Below the pieces are notes generated by a model. That model worked only from the letters and a program-made list of their open reading frames with translations. It was not told where the DNA came from and searched no databases. This document shows, piece after piece, positions 43,279 to 52,292 of a stretch of DNA of 54,487 nt. Both the position numbers and the translations under genes were made by a program. Origin of the DNA: an uncultured Eubacterium sp. (GTDB lineage: Bacteria > Bacillota > Clostridia > Lachnospirales > Lachnospiraceae); contig CANDJC010000010.1 of the NCBI GenBank assembly GCA_947384955.1, positions 1 through 54,487 on the forward strand, given 5' to 3'. Position 1 is the stretch's first letter. The number at the start of each line of letters is the position of its first letter.

Positions 43279-45279
43279 TTATTTTTGCGCATCCCGCAGC
43301 ATTTCTTTTAAATTCATCATCTGATCACGCAGCTCGGCCGCCGCTTCGAAATTCAAATCCGCCGCCGCACTCTCCATCTTCTTTTTTACCTGGGCAATCA
43401 GTTTTTCGAGTTCCTTTCTGTTCATAGATTCCGGGTCTTTTTCAAAATTCAGCTGCTCGGCCGCTACTTTCTTCGAAATACTGATTAAATCTCGCACTGC
43501 TTTTTGTATGGTTTTCGGCGTAATTCCATGCTCTGTATTATATTTCTGCTGCAGACTTCGCCTGCGCGCGGTTTCTTCGATTGCAATCCGCATCGAGTCT
43601 GTTATTTTATCCGCATACATAATGACATGTCCTTCGCTGTTACGGGCCGCTCGTCCGACCGTCTGAATCAGCGACGTCTCAGAACGCAGAAACCCTTCCT
43701 TATCCGCATCCAGAATCGCCACCAGCGTAATTTCCGGTATATCCAGACCCTCACGCAGCAGGTTAATGCCCACTAACACGTCAAACACATCCAGCCTCAA
43801 ATCCCGGATAATCTCCGCCCGCTCGAGCGTATCAATATCCGAATGCAGGTATTTCACCCGGATTCCGGCTTCCTGCATATACGCAGTCAGATCCTCCGCC
43901 ATGCGCTTAGTCAGTGTCGTAATCAGCACTTTATTTTTCTTTGCCGTTTCTTTATTTACCTCAGATATCAGGTCATCTATCTGCCCTTCTACCGGCCGCA
44001 CGGAAATCTCGGGGTCTAACAGCCCGGTAGGCCGGATAATCTGCTCGGCGCGCAAAAGCTCATGCTCTTTTTCATAAACATTCGGTGTCGCCGACACAAA
44101 CAGCAGCTGGTCAATTTTCGACTCGAATTCTTCAAAATTTAACGGCCGGTTATCTTTCGCCGACGGAAGCCTGAACCCATAATCAACCAGTGTCGTTTTT
44201 CTAGACTGGTCCCCTGCATACATGCCGCGTATCTGCGGTACGGTAATATGAGACTCATCTATAATAATGAGAAAATCATCCTTAAAATATTCCATCAGCG
44301 TTAACGGAGTCGCTCCCGGCTCAAGCCCCGCTAAGTGCCTGGAATAATTTTCAATGCCGCTGCAGAATCCCGTTTCCCGCAGCATCTCGATATCAAAATT
44401 CGTACGCTCCGAAATCCGCTGTGCTTCTAACAGCTTGTCCTCGCCTTTAAAATAACGGATGCGTTCTTCTAATTCTTTTTCAATTTCTTCACACGCTTTA
44501 TTAATCTTCTCCTGCGGCACAACATAATGGGAAGCCGGAAAAATCGCTACATGCTCCAAAGCAGCCTTTACCTCTCCGGTCAGCACATCAATCTCAGTAA
44601 TCCGGTCAATCTCATCTCCGAAAAATTCAACCCGCACTGCCCGCTCCGCATTGCTTGCCGGAATAATTTCCAGCACATCCCCGCGCACCCGAAACGTTCC
44701 GCGGTGAAAATCCATCTCATTTCTCGTATACTGTATATCTATTAAATCCCGAATCACATCATCCCTGTCCCGAATCATTCCCGGACGCAGCGATACCATC
44801 ATATTCAGAAAATCTTCCGGGCTGCCTAAGCCGTAAATACAGGATACACTCGATATTACAACCACATCCCGGCGCTCAGACAGCGCAGCGGTGGCAGACA
44901 GACGCAGCTTGTCGATTTCTTCATTGACAGAAGAATCTTTGGCAATATACGTGTCTGAAGACGGCACATAAGCTTCTGGCTGGTAATAATCGTAGTAACT
45001 CACAAAATATTCTACCGCGTTTTCAGGGAAAAACTCTTTAAACTCGCCGTATAATTGCGCAGCCAGCGTCTTATTGTGCGCGATTACCAAAGTCGGTTTA
45101 TTCAGTTTTGCAATTACGTTTGCCATTGTGAAGGTCTTGCCGGAACCTGTAACGCCCAGCAGAGTCTGGAACTGATTTCCTTCTTTGAATCCATTTACAA
45201 GGGCTTCTATCGCCTGCGGCTGGTCGCCGGTGGGTGCGTATTCACTGTGAAGCTTAAAACATTTTTGTTTATTTTGCAC
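43279..45279 (-). CDS. uvrB: excinuclease ABC subunit B
   Basis: UvrB is the helicase-like subunit that verifies DNA damage and recruits UvrC. The 666 residues include Walker [16 protein letters not shown], the beta-hairpin region [20 protein letters not shown], motif II DESH, motif [16 protein letters not shown] and QTVGRAARN, and the C-terminal UvrC-interaction helices ([31 protein letters not shown]). The start is GTG 45279 after GAGGTGAT. No clear LexA or Cheo-type SOS box is seen upstream. Confidence 0.98.
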   Translation of the reverse strand: MQNKQKCFKLHSEYAPTGDQPQAIEALVNGFKEGNQFQTLLGVTGSGKTFTMANVIAKLNKPTLVIAHNKTLAAQLYGEFKEFFPENAVEYFVSYYDYYQPEAYVPSSDTYIAKDSSVNEEIDKLRLSATAALSERRDVVVISSVSCIYGLGSPEDFLNMMVSLRPGMIRDRDDVIRDLIDIQYTRNEMDFHRGTFRVRGDVLEIIPASNAERAVRVEFFGDEIDRITEIDVLTGEVKAALEHVAIFPASHYVVPQEKINKACEEIEKELEERIRYFKGEDKLLEAQRISERTNFDIEMLRETGFCSGIENYSRHLAGLEPGATPLTLMEYFKDDFLIIIDESHITVPQIRGMYAGDQSRKTTLVDYGFRLPSAKDNRPLNFEEFESKIDQLLFVSATPNVYEKEHELLRAEQIIRPTGLLDPEISVRPVEGQIDDLISEVNKETAKKNKVLITTLTKRMAEDLTAYMQEAGIRVKYLHSDIDTLERAEIIRDLRLDVFDVLVGINLLREGLDIPEITLVAILDADKEGFLRSETSLIQTVGRAARNSEGHVIMYADKITDSMRIAIEETARRRSLQQKYNTEHGITPKTIQKAVRDLISISKKVAAEQLNFEKDPESMNRKELEKLIAQVKKKMESAAADLNFEAAAELRDQMMNLKEMLRDAQK

Positions 45280-45402
45280 AAAACATCACCTCTGATTCTA
45301 TACTAAAAAGAATTACTACAGGCCACTTTTTCGTCGTGACACATCTTCATATTTTTTACCAAAACTGTTCATTTTTACATGGACAAAATGGGAATACACA
45401 AG

Positions 45403-45732
45403 CTATATTATGGAAAGCAAAACCAGCTTTCCATAATCGTGTATTATCATATCACAATCCCTCTCGTTTGTACAGATATAAATGCGAACTTTTGTTCGTT
45501 TCCATGTGTAATTACCTGTTACCAGATGGTGGAGAAAAAAATAAGAGGTATCACAAACTGTAAGTTTTAGGATACCTCTTTTCGGGAATATCATGTCTTC
45601 TGCAAATACTTTTTCCGGCTTGCCCTTGCTTTTCTCTAATTCTTTTTTATCGACTTTATAATTTGCATCAGGGACAAAAATTTCCAAAGGCTTAAAATCA
45701 TATTCCACATCATTCAAAATATAACTTTCCAT
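45403..45732 (-). CDS. hypothetical small protein whose frame runs through a terminator
   Basis: The first 50 residues (MESYILNDVEYDFKPLEIFVP, then a Lys/Glu-rich stretch ending KPEKVFAEDMIF) look coding, and CAT at 45730-45732 is preceded by AGGAGG. The remaining 59 residues read through a strong hairpin-T-tract at 45533-45580 and into another hairpin, which is not plausible coding. In the frame two bases over, the sequence would end PEKRYPKTYSL and stop inside the terminator, suggesting a frameshift at about 45590. I do not recognise the family. Confidence 0.4.
   Translation of the reverse strand: MESYILNDVEYDFKPLEIFVPDANYKVDKKELEKSKGKPEKVFAEDMIFPKRGILKLTVCDTSYFFLHHLVTGNYTWKRTKVRIYICTNERDCDMIIHDYGKLVLLSII
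45533..45580 (-). terminator. intrinsic terminator downstream of the small hypothetical gene
   Basis: On the minus strand AAGAGGTATC (45580-45571) pairs with GATACCTCTT (45552-45543), and ATTTTTTT follows. It lies upstream of uvrB and should insulate uvrBA from the genes above. Confidence 0.75.
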
Positions 45733-45769
45733 GTCATCAGCCTCCTAACAATAATAGTTTTCCCCACAG

Positions 45770-46068
45770 TCACAGCAGATAATTATTTTCCCTGTTCGCC
45801 GGCTGCAGGCCAGCCAGCTTATATTTTGCATAACCCCCAGCAGCCAGAGGCTCTCTTTTGCAGAGTTCCTCCGCCTCTTCACGGCTTTCCGTTTTCAGAA
45901 TATACATGCCTGCCATCCCCGGATACCCTTTGAACACGCCGCACATCTCCAGCTTTCCCTCATCGTCCAGCCTCCTTATATGCTCCACATGTTCCTCAAT
46001 CACCTTCCTGGTTATCTTATTATAGGTCTGGTCTTTTCAATCATCACCATATACATCAGTTTATCCAT
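45770..46068 (-). pseudogene. YciI-like protein gene with a frameshift
   Basis: The downstream part encodes VIEEHVEHIRRLDDEGKLEMCGVFKGYPGMAGMYILKTESREEAEELCKREPLAAGGY, a clear YciI-like fold. Its usual N-terminus is found in another frame: ATG 46068, after AAAGGAG, reads MDKLMYMVMIEKTRP and then hits a stop within a few codons. Joining the frames near 46025-46030 by one base gives a continuous product of about 99 residues. The gene is broken by a one-base change, unless this is a sequencing error. Function of YciI-like proteins is generally unclear. Confidence 0.75.
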
Positions 46069-46188
46069 ACCGCATTCTCCTTTACTGCTTTCAATCTCTT
46101 TCCTGCTATTATACAGGACATCCCGCAAAAAAACACCACTTATTTTTCCCGTTTTGCCACTTCATTTTTTCTTCTCATCCTGCTTCTA

Positions 46189-46438
46189 TTGCCTACGGCC
46201 ATTTTCCCTTCACTGCTCTCTGCCAGAAAAGTCATTCAAGGCTTAAACACGGACCTCGCACCTGTCATGATTGGAACTTCATCCGCTCTTTTTACAGATG
46301 AAACCACACCCTGGATTAAAGCTTCCGGTCATCCCTCTGTTAGGCGGGGAAAACGCCCGGATGTACCGTCAGAACCTGGCGGCGGCTGAAATCAGGCTTA
46401 CAAAAGAAGAAGTAAAATGGCTGAATCTGGAAAACTAA
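46189..46438 (+). pseudogene. remnant of an aldo/keto reductase-like gene (C-terminal end)
   Basis: The last 38 codons before TAA at 46436-46438 read LPVIPLLGGENARMYRQNLAAAEIRLTKEEVKWLNLEN, the form of an aldo/keto reductase C-terminus (NLxAAEIxLTxEE). Upstream the homologous frame is lost. A neighbouring frame from 46189 reads KVIQGLNTDLAPVMIGTS, which may be part of the same decayed gene. There is no start, ribosome site or catalytic Tyr-Lys-His-Asp set. It is the only coding trace on the plus strand. Confidence 0.5.
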
Positions 46439-46477
46439 TCTGACTGGCTGTCAGAAAACCGCATTCTTTCCAGACTG

Positions 46478-46519
46478 AAAAAGCCGGACACTGTCTGTAC
46501 GGCAGCGCCCGGCTTTTAC
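46478..46519 (-). terminator. intrinsic terminator after the MFS transporter gene
   Basis: A 15-bp stem, AAAAGCCGG and more at 46479-46493 with CCGGCTTTT at 46509-46517, with two G-T wobbles and a 9-nt loop. Both ends are A/T tracts, so it can work in both directions and also serves the plus-strand remnant. Confidence 0.8.
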
Positions 46520-46526
46520 ATTCTGT

Positions 46527-47780
46527 TTAATTTTCTGTCTGCTTGCCAGCCGATAGCTTCCGGTACACAAAAGAAAGCACAAGCCCCGCACCTGCTAAGC
46601 CAATCGCAAACCAAAATGCCGGTATGTAGCTGGATGTTCTGCTATAAATACTGCTCATAATCGTAGGCCCGATATATCCTGCCGCCGCAAACCCGATGAA
46701 CATAATTCCATAATTCACACTGCTGTTTTTCGCCCCGAATTCATCCGCTGTAAACCCCGGGAATACACCCATAAATGAGCCGAAACACAGCCCTGCTACC
46801 GATATTCCGATATAAAATTTCACAACATCGCCTTCTCCTGACATACACAGCAGTAAAAGCCCCGCCATTCCAAGCACAAGCATAATCGCCAGCGTATTGA
46901 TACGCCCGATGACATCTGAGACAAATCCTGCCAGCACCCTGCCAGCCGCATTAAACAGCGCCAGTACCGATACCGCCGCCGTTGCCGCGGACACAGACAT
47001 GCCAATCATATTCTGCGCAATCGGCGACACCTGGGAAATCGTCATCAGCCCGAAAACCGCCCCGCAGGTCAGCATCAGTATCATTACATAAAACACCGGC
47101 GTACGCAGCATCTGTTTCCAGTCTTTATCCGCAGCTTTACCTGCCAGAGCCGTATCTGCAGCCGCTGCTTTCGGAACATACCCTTCCGGCACATACCCTT
47201 GCGGACATTTCTCAATAACAAACGCACTGCCGCAGATAATCACAATAAATGCAGTCCCCAGTATCCGAAACGCCGCCTGCACTCCCTGGCTTTCAATCAG
47301 CGCATTGGCCACCGGAGGTATCAGCACCGAGCTGATGCCATAAGACGCCGTCGCGATACCCCCGATCAGCCCTCGTTTATCCGGGAAAAATTTAACAGAA
47401 TTGCTAATCGTGCACCCATAAACAAGCCCCATTCCAAGACCGCATCCTAACCCATATCCGATAAACAGCAGCGGCAGTCCCGTCGCCATCCCCGACAGCA
47501 GCATTCCAGCACCAAATACAATTCCACCGGCAAAAACTACCCACTTCGGCCCAAGCCTGTCATTAATAAATCCGCCGGATATCAGCGTCACCGGCCCTAC
47601 GGAATTCGCCAGCGTAAACACGGCGGCAAGGTCGGCCGCCGTAAGGCTCGTCCCATTTACAGAATTAAAATACTCTGCCATCGGCACCGCAAAAACACTC
47701 CACGCATACAATGAGCCGATACATAAATTAATCAGACAGCTTGCCGTCAGTATCAGCCACCTTTTTTTCTCCATTTTCAT
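46527..47780 (-). CDS. MFS transporter, oxalate/formate antiporter (OFA) family-like
   Basis: A 417-residue permease with twelve predicted helices. The start KKRWLILTASCLINLCIGSLYAWSVFAVPMAEYFN and the loop GGFINDRLGPKWVVFAGG are typical of the OFA family, which exchanges small carboxylates such as oxalate and formate. ATG 47780 follows GGGAGGAAG. The frame is open upstream to 47963, but that stretch is the 61-bp tandem repeat and is unlikely to be translated. The substrate cannot be told from sequence. The gene stands alone between its own terminator and the repeat. Confidence 0.88.
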   Translation of the reverse strand: MKMEKKRWLILTASCLINLCIGSLYAWSVFAVPMAEYFNSVNGTSLTAADLAAVFTLANSVGPVTLISGGFINDRLGPKWVVFAGGIVFGAGMLLSGMATGLPLLFIGYGLGCGLGMGLVYGCTISNSVKFFPDKRGLIGGIATASYGISSVLIPPVANALIESQGVQAAFRILGTAFIVIICGSAFVIEKCPQGYVPEGYVPKAAAADTALAGKAADKDWKQMLRTPVFYVMILMLTCGAVFGLMTISQVSPIAQNMIGMSVSAATAAVSVLALFNAAGRVLAGFVSDVIGRINTLAIMLVLGMAGLLLLCMSGEGDVVKFYIGISVAGLCFGSFMGVFPGFTADEFGAKNSSVNYGIMFIGFAAAGYIGPTIMSSIYSRTSSYIPAFWFAIGLAGAGLVLSFVYRKLSAGKQTEN

Positions 47781-47804
47781 AAATAATCTTCCTCCCTGTA
47801 CTTT

Positions 47805-47987
47805 CTTCCCGGGCAGACTCTGCAGTCCATATCTGCCGCATATTATATCCAGACCTTCACCGGAACTTCCCGGGCTGGCTCCGCAGTCCATATCTGCCGC
47901 ATGCTTTATCCAGACCTTCACCGGAACTTCCCGGGCTGGTTCCGCAGTCCATATTTGCCGCACACTTTATCCAGACCTTCACCAAAA
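47805..47987 (-). repeat. three 61-bp tandem repeats upstream of the MFS gene
   Basis: Three head-to-tail units begin CTTCCCGGG at 47805, 47866 and 47927 (exact 61-bp period), with a few substitutions between units. Each carries GCAGTCCATAT and TCCAGACCTTCACC. The array ends 25 nt before the transporter start, so it is in the leader or promoter region. Near-identity suggests recent expansion. Regulatory function is possible but unproven. Confidence 0.9.
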
Positions 47988-48350
47988 ATCTGCTCTGCTT
48001 CCAGCAGATGCTGCCCGCATTTCTAAAATATACCATGAACCTGACATGAAAAATATACATTTTTTGTCCTGTTTGCCATCTTTGCCAGCATGCCACAGAA
48101 ACCGCCCTCTCTGCATCAGCGTCAAAAACAGTGCTGCTTATTAGCCTTCCAAAAAACTGTTCCAAAAAAGGGGCCGCCGCACTAAGCAAATACACGCAGA
48201 ATATAGCAGATACAAGATTTTATACTGCTGCATTTTGCTGTATTTTTCTTAGTACGACAGCCCTTTTTCATGCTGTCTGTCTTTCATCACAGATTTCTTA
48301 TTCCACTTTTATCCCGGCAAAAAAACCGCTCACCGCTTCTTCCGCTTTTA
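47988..48350. other. gene-free interval between serpin stop and the MFS leader
   Basis: About 360 bp with no supported gene. A hairpin CTGCT-GGA-AGCAG lies at about 47995-48010, just upstream of the 61-bp array in transcription order. A TATATT box at about 48032 could be the transporter -10, but no good -35 is seen. No clear terminator for the serpin gene is visible. Confidence 0.4.
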
Positions 48351-49607
48351 TTACGGCTGGTCTAAAATCCCCATAAACACCGGCGCTCCCGTATCCAAAT
48401 CCAGAATCATATAAAGAAATGTCCTGTCAAAATCCACGACCGGCGTATCCGGCATCATTGCCGAGCCTGCCGCTATTGCGCCCATTGTAGCAGCTGCTGC
48501 CTCTGTGCCTTCTTCCGCCACAGTAATCACCGCCTCCTGCAGAACAAAGCTCAGGTATAGATTTTCGTCCTCCTTTGACTTTCCAATCAGTGAAAAATCC
48601 GCTTTTTTCGCATCAAACGCCTTCTTAATCCCTATTTTCTTCAGACTGTCATTCAGCTGCATCCTGCAGCGTGACTCAAACTTAGGCAGCGACAGCTTCA
48701 CCGTCTTTGTCTGTCTGCTTTCCACCAGTTCAGCCAGCTTTTCCGCAGAATACGAAGCATACCAGTCCCGGATGCTCTGTTTTCCAGACGGCTTTACCGC
48801 TGCAAATGCAAAATGACTGTCTTTATACGGCAGTACAACACCCTCCGCTGTCTTATTTTTAAAATAACCGCACTGATAAACTGTCGCATGCATCATATCT
48901 GTCTTTACAGACTTTCCGTTATCCAGGCTGAATTCCGCTTCCCATGTAAATTCCGGCACAAACTGCTGCTTCCAGTCTGCATGAAAATACAGCGCATTTA
49001 CCAGCGCCAGTCTGGCTGCCTGGTCCAGCTTTTTGTCCAGAAGTTTTGGAATCAGCTCATTTGTGCGTTCACTGACCCACGCATTGATTTTATTTTTCGC
49101 GGCATCTGTATCCAGGTCTGCCTCAAATACATCAGACTGAAACTGCTTTTTCGCTGTCCCAAGCCATTTTTTCTGCGGTGTAAACTTATCATCCATCCAT
49201 GCAGAATTCGCAATCGTCAGCTGCGTCCCTTCCTTTTCCTGCGGCAGCGTATTCATAATGCTTTCAGACACAGACAGCATATCATTTCCCAGCACTTTCT
49301 GAAACTCTTTTTTCGTCGCGCCCTTTGTCCCGTTTCCGGCCATACTCAGCATCACATATGCAGATACCGGCGACATAACCGGATTTTCCTCTGGCAAATA
49401 CTGTTTCATCAGCTGATAGCCAAACTGCTGTACCGGCTTCATATCCGCTTTCGCCAGCGCCTGCTTATCATTTTTCTCTTTCTTCTCTTGCGCCCATGCC
49501 GTACATACACCGCTGTATGCTGCCTGGCTGTATGCAGCAAATCCTGCAAACGGCGCAGATATCATAGCAGCTGCCAATATAAATGCAAGTATTTTTCTCT
49601 TCATCAT
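48351..49607 (-). CDS. secreted serpin (serine protease inhibitor)
   Basis: From ATG 49607 (AAAGGGG upstream) the product has 418 residues: a signal peptide (about 1-30), a linker and a full serpin fold. Landmarks are NPVMSPVSAYVMLSMAGNGTKG, NALYFHADWKQQF, and the hinge EEGTEAAAATMGAIAAGSAM before VVDFDRTFLYMILDLDTGAPVFMGIL. The hinge matches the inhibitory consensus (small residues P15-P9). Counting from the hinge puts P1 at about Gly, flanked by Ala and Ser, which suggests an elastase-like target. Gut Clostridia serpins are known to block host elastases. Here it follows an anti-sigma factor gene and may belong to that regulon. Confidence 0.93.
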   Translation of the reverse strand: MMKRKILAFILAAAMISAPFAGFAAYSQAAYSGVCTAWAQEKKEKNDKQALAKADMKPVQQFGYQLMKQYLPEENPVMSPVSAYVMLSMAGNGTKGATKKEFQKVLGNDMLSVSESIMNTLPQEKEGTQLTIANSAWMDDKFTPQKKWLGTAKKQFQSDVFEADLDTDAAKNKINAWVSERTNELIPKLLDKKLDQAARLALVNALYFHADWKQQFVPEFTWEAEFSLDNGKSVKTDMMHATVYQCGYFKNKTAEGVVLPYKDSHFAFAAVKPSGKQSIRDWYASYSAEKLAELVESRQTKTVKLSLPKFESRCRMQLNDSLKKIGIKKAFDAKKADFSLIGKSKEDENLYLSFVLQEAVITVAEEGTEAAAATMGAIAAGSAMMPDTPVVDFDRTFLYMILDLDTGAPVFMGILDQP

Positions 49608-49657
49608 AAATACCCCTTTCATAAAAATCCACAGCCTAAAATCTGCAGTCATCCAGA

Positions 49658-51580
49658 TTAATTTTCTGAAATATTTCTAATTATCTCTTCCCATGCGTTC
49701 TTATCCTGCCCAAAAGGAAGCGACAGCGAATATGCATACGTCCCATCCTCCCATATCGCAAGCACATAAGACTCCCCGTTTCCTTTGAGCACAGCCTCCT
49801 GTCCGCTTATCTGTGTTTTTTCTTCTGTTTCATACAGAGTATAATCTCCGGAAATATCCCCGCTGCCGGCTGATTTTCGATATACGGCCTCATATCCGTC
49901 CCCATGATAAACAATCTCTGCCATCTCATGCTGATAAACATAATAATCAGTATGTTCCGGCTCAAATGGCAGTCCCTGAATATCCGTTACCAGAAATCCA
50001 GCCATTTCAGAAAGCTCCTGTACAGATAATGCCTCCTCTCTTGCCAGAACCCCCGAACTCACTCCGGGCAGATGTACCTGAGGAGTATCTGCTTTTGAAT
50101 CCTGATTATCCGATATCCCTCCTGCCGGCACACTCACTGCATTTCCGCCCAATGCCGGTATTCCGGATGAATTTCCTCCTGGCGGAGTATTTCCAGATGT
50201 ATTTCCGCCTGCTGCCGGGTCCGCCGCATCCCCGCCGCCTGTTGTATTTCCAGACATACTTCCGCCTGCTGGATGCTTCGGTTCATCCCCGCTGCCCGTC
50301 GTATTTCCTGATGTACTTCCATCCGCTGGATGCTTTGGTTCATCCCCGCTGCCTGTCGTATCTCCTGATATACCTCCGCCCGCTGGATGCTTCGGTTCAT
50401 CCCCGCTGCCTATCGTATTTCCTGATGTACTTCCGCCCGCTGGATGCTTCGGTTCATCTCCGCTGTCTGTCGTATTCCAAGCTGCACTTCCGCTTGCTGG
50501 TTTCGCTGCGTCCGCACTGGCTGCTGGTTTCCCGGACAAACCTCCGCCTGCTGCATTTCCGGATGCACCTCCGCTGGCTGCTGCATTCCCGGATGTACCT
50601 CCGCCCGCTGCGGGTATCTCTGCCGTATCTCCGCTCACCGCTGCATTCCCGGATGTACTTCCGCCCGTTAATGAATTTCCCGGCTGGCCTGAACCTGATA
50701 ACAAGTCTCCTGATGTATCCCCGTTCCCTGACTGATTTCCAGATACATTTCCGCTGGCTGCTGGATTTTCTGAATTATTTCCTTCTGCAGCATTTCCAGT
50801 CACAGGCTGGTTCCCTGAAGCACCCTGACTTCCCGAATAATTTTCTGATGTACTTCCGGCCGGAGCCTGACTCCCTGAATGATTTCCTGATATATTTCCG
50901 GCTGGCGTCTGACTCCCTGAATGATTTCCTGATATATTTCCGGCTGGCGTCTGATTCCCCGATGCTTTTCCAGCCTGCTGCTGTGCCTCTGCCTTTCCTG
51001 CCTGTAAGCCTGAATGATTCGAATCACTTCCGGCTCCAGTTTGTTCAGAATTCATATTTTCCGAAGCATTTTCATCTTCCCGCTTATCCGGTTCTTTTTC
51101 ACCAGCCAGCCTGTTTTCTCCGTCCTCATCCGCTGACTGATTCAGATTCGTTTCGCCAGATGATATATCTGCTGCACTCCCGCCCGGCAATTCGCTCTCA
51201 TCAGGCGCTTCCATTCCGCCAGGCACTCCCGTTCCGCCAGACGGCTGACTTCCTCCAGGCACTCCCGTTCCGCCAGACGGCTGATTTCCTTCAGGCACCC
51301 CGATTCCGTCAGACGGCTGACTTCCTTTCAAACCGGTATCAGTCAGCCGATTTTCCGGCATGCTCCCTCTGTTTGTGTAATTCCATGTAACAGTTCCTGC
51401 TGCAAGCACAGCCAGGCATGCCGCTGCTGCTGCATATCTGCGGCTCTTCACAAACCGCATTCCGAGCGAAGGCTGTTTTACCTGAATTTCTGTCTGAACA
51501 TGATTCAGAATACGCTCCCGCATCTGGTCTGTAACAACCGCCTTGTCCATAATTTCACTGTATGCCTTACGCAAAATCAT
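49658..51580 (-). CDS. membrane anti-sigma factor with long low-complexity extracellular region
   Basis: A 640-residue protein. The N-terminal cytosolic segment (about 1-45; AYSEIMDKAVVTDQMRERILNHV) is the expected sigma-binding part. One membrane helix follows (about 48-66, YAAAAACLAVLAAGTVTW). Residues about 75-490 are Gly/Ser/Asn/Thr/Pro-rich repeats. The C-terminal domain (about 500-640; VQELSEMAGFLVTDIQGLPFEP) resembles DUF4367-like modules found in anti-sigma-linked proteins. AAGGAGG precedes the ATG, which overlaps the sigma gene by 14 nt. The extracellular repeat may span or sense the wall. Confidence 0.85.
   Translation of the reverse strand: MILRKAYSEIMDKAVVTDQMRERILNHVQTEIQVKQPSLGMRFVKSRRYAAAAACLAVLAAGTVTWNYTNRGSMPENRLTDTGLKGSQPSDGIGVPEGNQPSGGTGVPGGSQPSGGTGVPGGMEAPDESELPGGSAADISSGETNLNQSADEDGENRLAGEKEPDKREDENASENMNSEQTGAGSDSNHSGLQAGKAEAQQQAGKASGNQTPAGNISGNHSGSQTPAGNISGNHSGSQAPAGSTSENYSGSQGASGNQPVTGNAAEGNNSENPAASGNVSGNQSGNGDTSGDLLSGSGQPGNSLTGGSTSGNAAVSGDTAEIPAAGGGTSGNAAASGGASGNAAGGGLSGKPAASADAAKPASGSAAWNTTDSGDEPKHPAGGSTSGNTIGSGDEPKHPAGGGISGDTTGSGDEPKHPADGSTSGNTTGSGDEPKHPAGGSMSGNTTGGGDAADPAAGGNTSGNTPPGGNSSGIPALGGNAVSVPAGGISDNQDSKADTPQVHLPGVSSGVLAREEALSVQELSEMAGFLVTDIQGLPFEPEHTDYYVYQHEMAEIVYHGDGYEAVYRKSAGSGDISGDYTLYETEEKTQISGQEAVLKGNGESYVLAIWEDGTYAYSLSLPFGQDKNAWEEIIRNISEN
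50225..50509 (-). repeat. 57-bp in-frame repeats inside the anti-sigma gene
   Basis: Units of 57 bp (19 codons) start near 50225, 50282, 50339, 50396 and 50453, the outer ones degenerate. Each encodes GSGDEPKHPAGG, a Ser/Thr stretch and GNT. Because 57 is a multiple of three, copy number can vary without breaking the frame, changing only the length of the extracellular stalk. Confidence 0.85.
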
Positions 51581-52061
51581 ATTCCTCCTTCAAAATTTCT
51601 CTCAGCCTGCTCCGTCCTCTGTGTAAATGAGAACGCACTGTTGCTTCCTTCAGCCCCAGAATCTGCGCAATCTGCTGTGTAGAACAGTCCTCCTGATAAA
51701 ACAGATGGATAACCTCACGGTATTTTACAGGCAGCGATTTCACCGCTTCCCAGACAAACGATAAATCCTCCCGCTGCTCTGCAGCAAGAGAATCGCTCAG
51801 TTCATCTGTACTGCGTATGCGGTTATAAGCAATCCGGTTCTTGCTCAGATTCCCCGCAACCCGCATCATCCATGCTTTTTCGTGTGTCTGATTTTCAAAA
51901 ACCGGAGCTGTTTTCAATACCTTTAAAAGTGTTTCCTGTAAAATTTCTTCCGAATCGCTCATATTATGAAGATAAGAATATGCCAGCCGTAAAATACTGT
52001 TTCCGTATTCATCCAGAATCCTCTCTGCCTGGCGGTTTATCAGTTCTCTGTCTGCATCCAT
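51567..52061 (-). CDS. ECF-type RNA polymerase sigma factor
   Basis: A 164-residue group 4 sigma factor with region 2 (NSILRLAYSYLHNMSDSEEILQETLLKVL) and region 4 (SLPVKYREVIHLFYQEDCSTQQIAQILGLKEATVRSHLHRGRSRLREIL). AAAGGAAG precedes the ATG. The overlapping downstream gene is its anti-sigma partner. Target genes cannot be known from here, but the serpin is a candidate by position. A -10 such as TATACT at about 52170 upstream has only a weak -35, and no classical ECF autoregulatory promoter is evident. Confidence 0.93.
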   Translation of the reverse strand: MDADRELINRQAERILDEYGNSILRLAYSYLHNMSDSEEILQETLLKVLKTAPVFENQTHEKAWMMRVAGNLSKNRIAYNRIRSTDELSDSLAAEQREDLSFVWEAVKSLPVKYREVIHLFYQEDCSTQQIAQILGLKEATVRSHLHRGRSRLREILKEEYDFA

Positions 52062-52224
52062 AGCCCAAAGTTCTTCCTTTCACAGCCGATAGCGATAGGC
52101 TTTACAGCCCCGTTTTCTGGAGCAGACACTGCACATGCCTGTCTGTACTGTTACATCGGTCTCAATTAGTATACAGTCCTGAACTGGAAATTGTTGCATA
52201 AACTCTGAAAAAAGAAATTAACTT

Positions 52225-52269
52225 AAAATAGCCAGCAGATTTTCAGTAAAAAAATCTGCTGGCTATTTT
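52225..52269 (-). terminator. strong intrinsic terminator of the RelA/SpoT-like operon
   Basis: A perfect 19-bp stem, 52225-52243 with 52251-52269, closes a 7-nt loop. It is GC-rich in the middle (AGCCAGCAGA) with AAAA/TTTT ends, so it can work on both strands. It lies 24 nt past the stop of the 181-residue gene. Confidence 0.9.
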
Positions 52270-52292
52270 AATATCTGTTTATCAGCCTCACA

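Noticed and set aside
47805..47987. CRISPR array
   Set aside because: The whole 61-bp unit repeats, with no unique spacers. The same holds for the 15-, 38- and 57-bp repeats.
49813..51390. Long open plus-strand frame of 525 codons
   Set aside because: It lies wholly antisense to the anti-sigma gene and its low-complexity Gly/Ser repeats, whose complement happens to lack stops. There is no ribosome site and the composition is implausible (Pro/Arg/Leu/Phe-rich).
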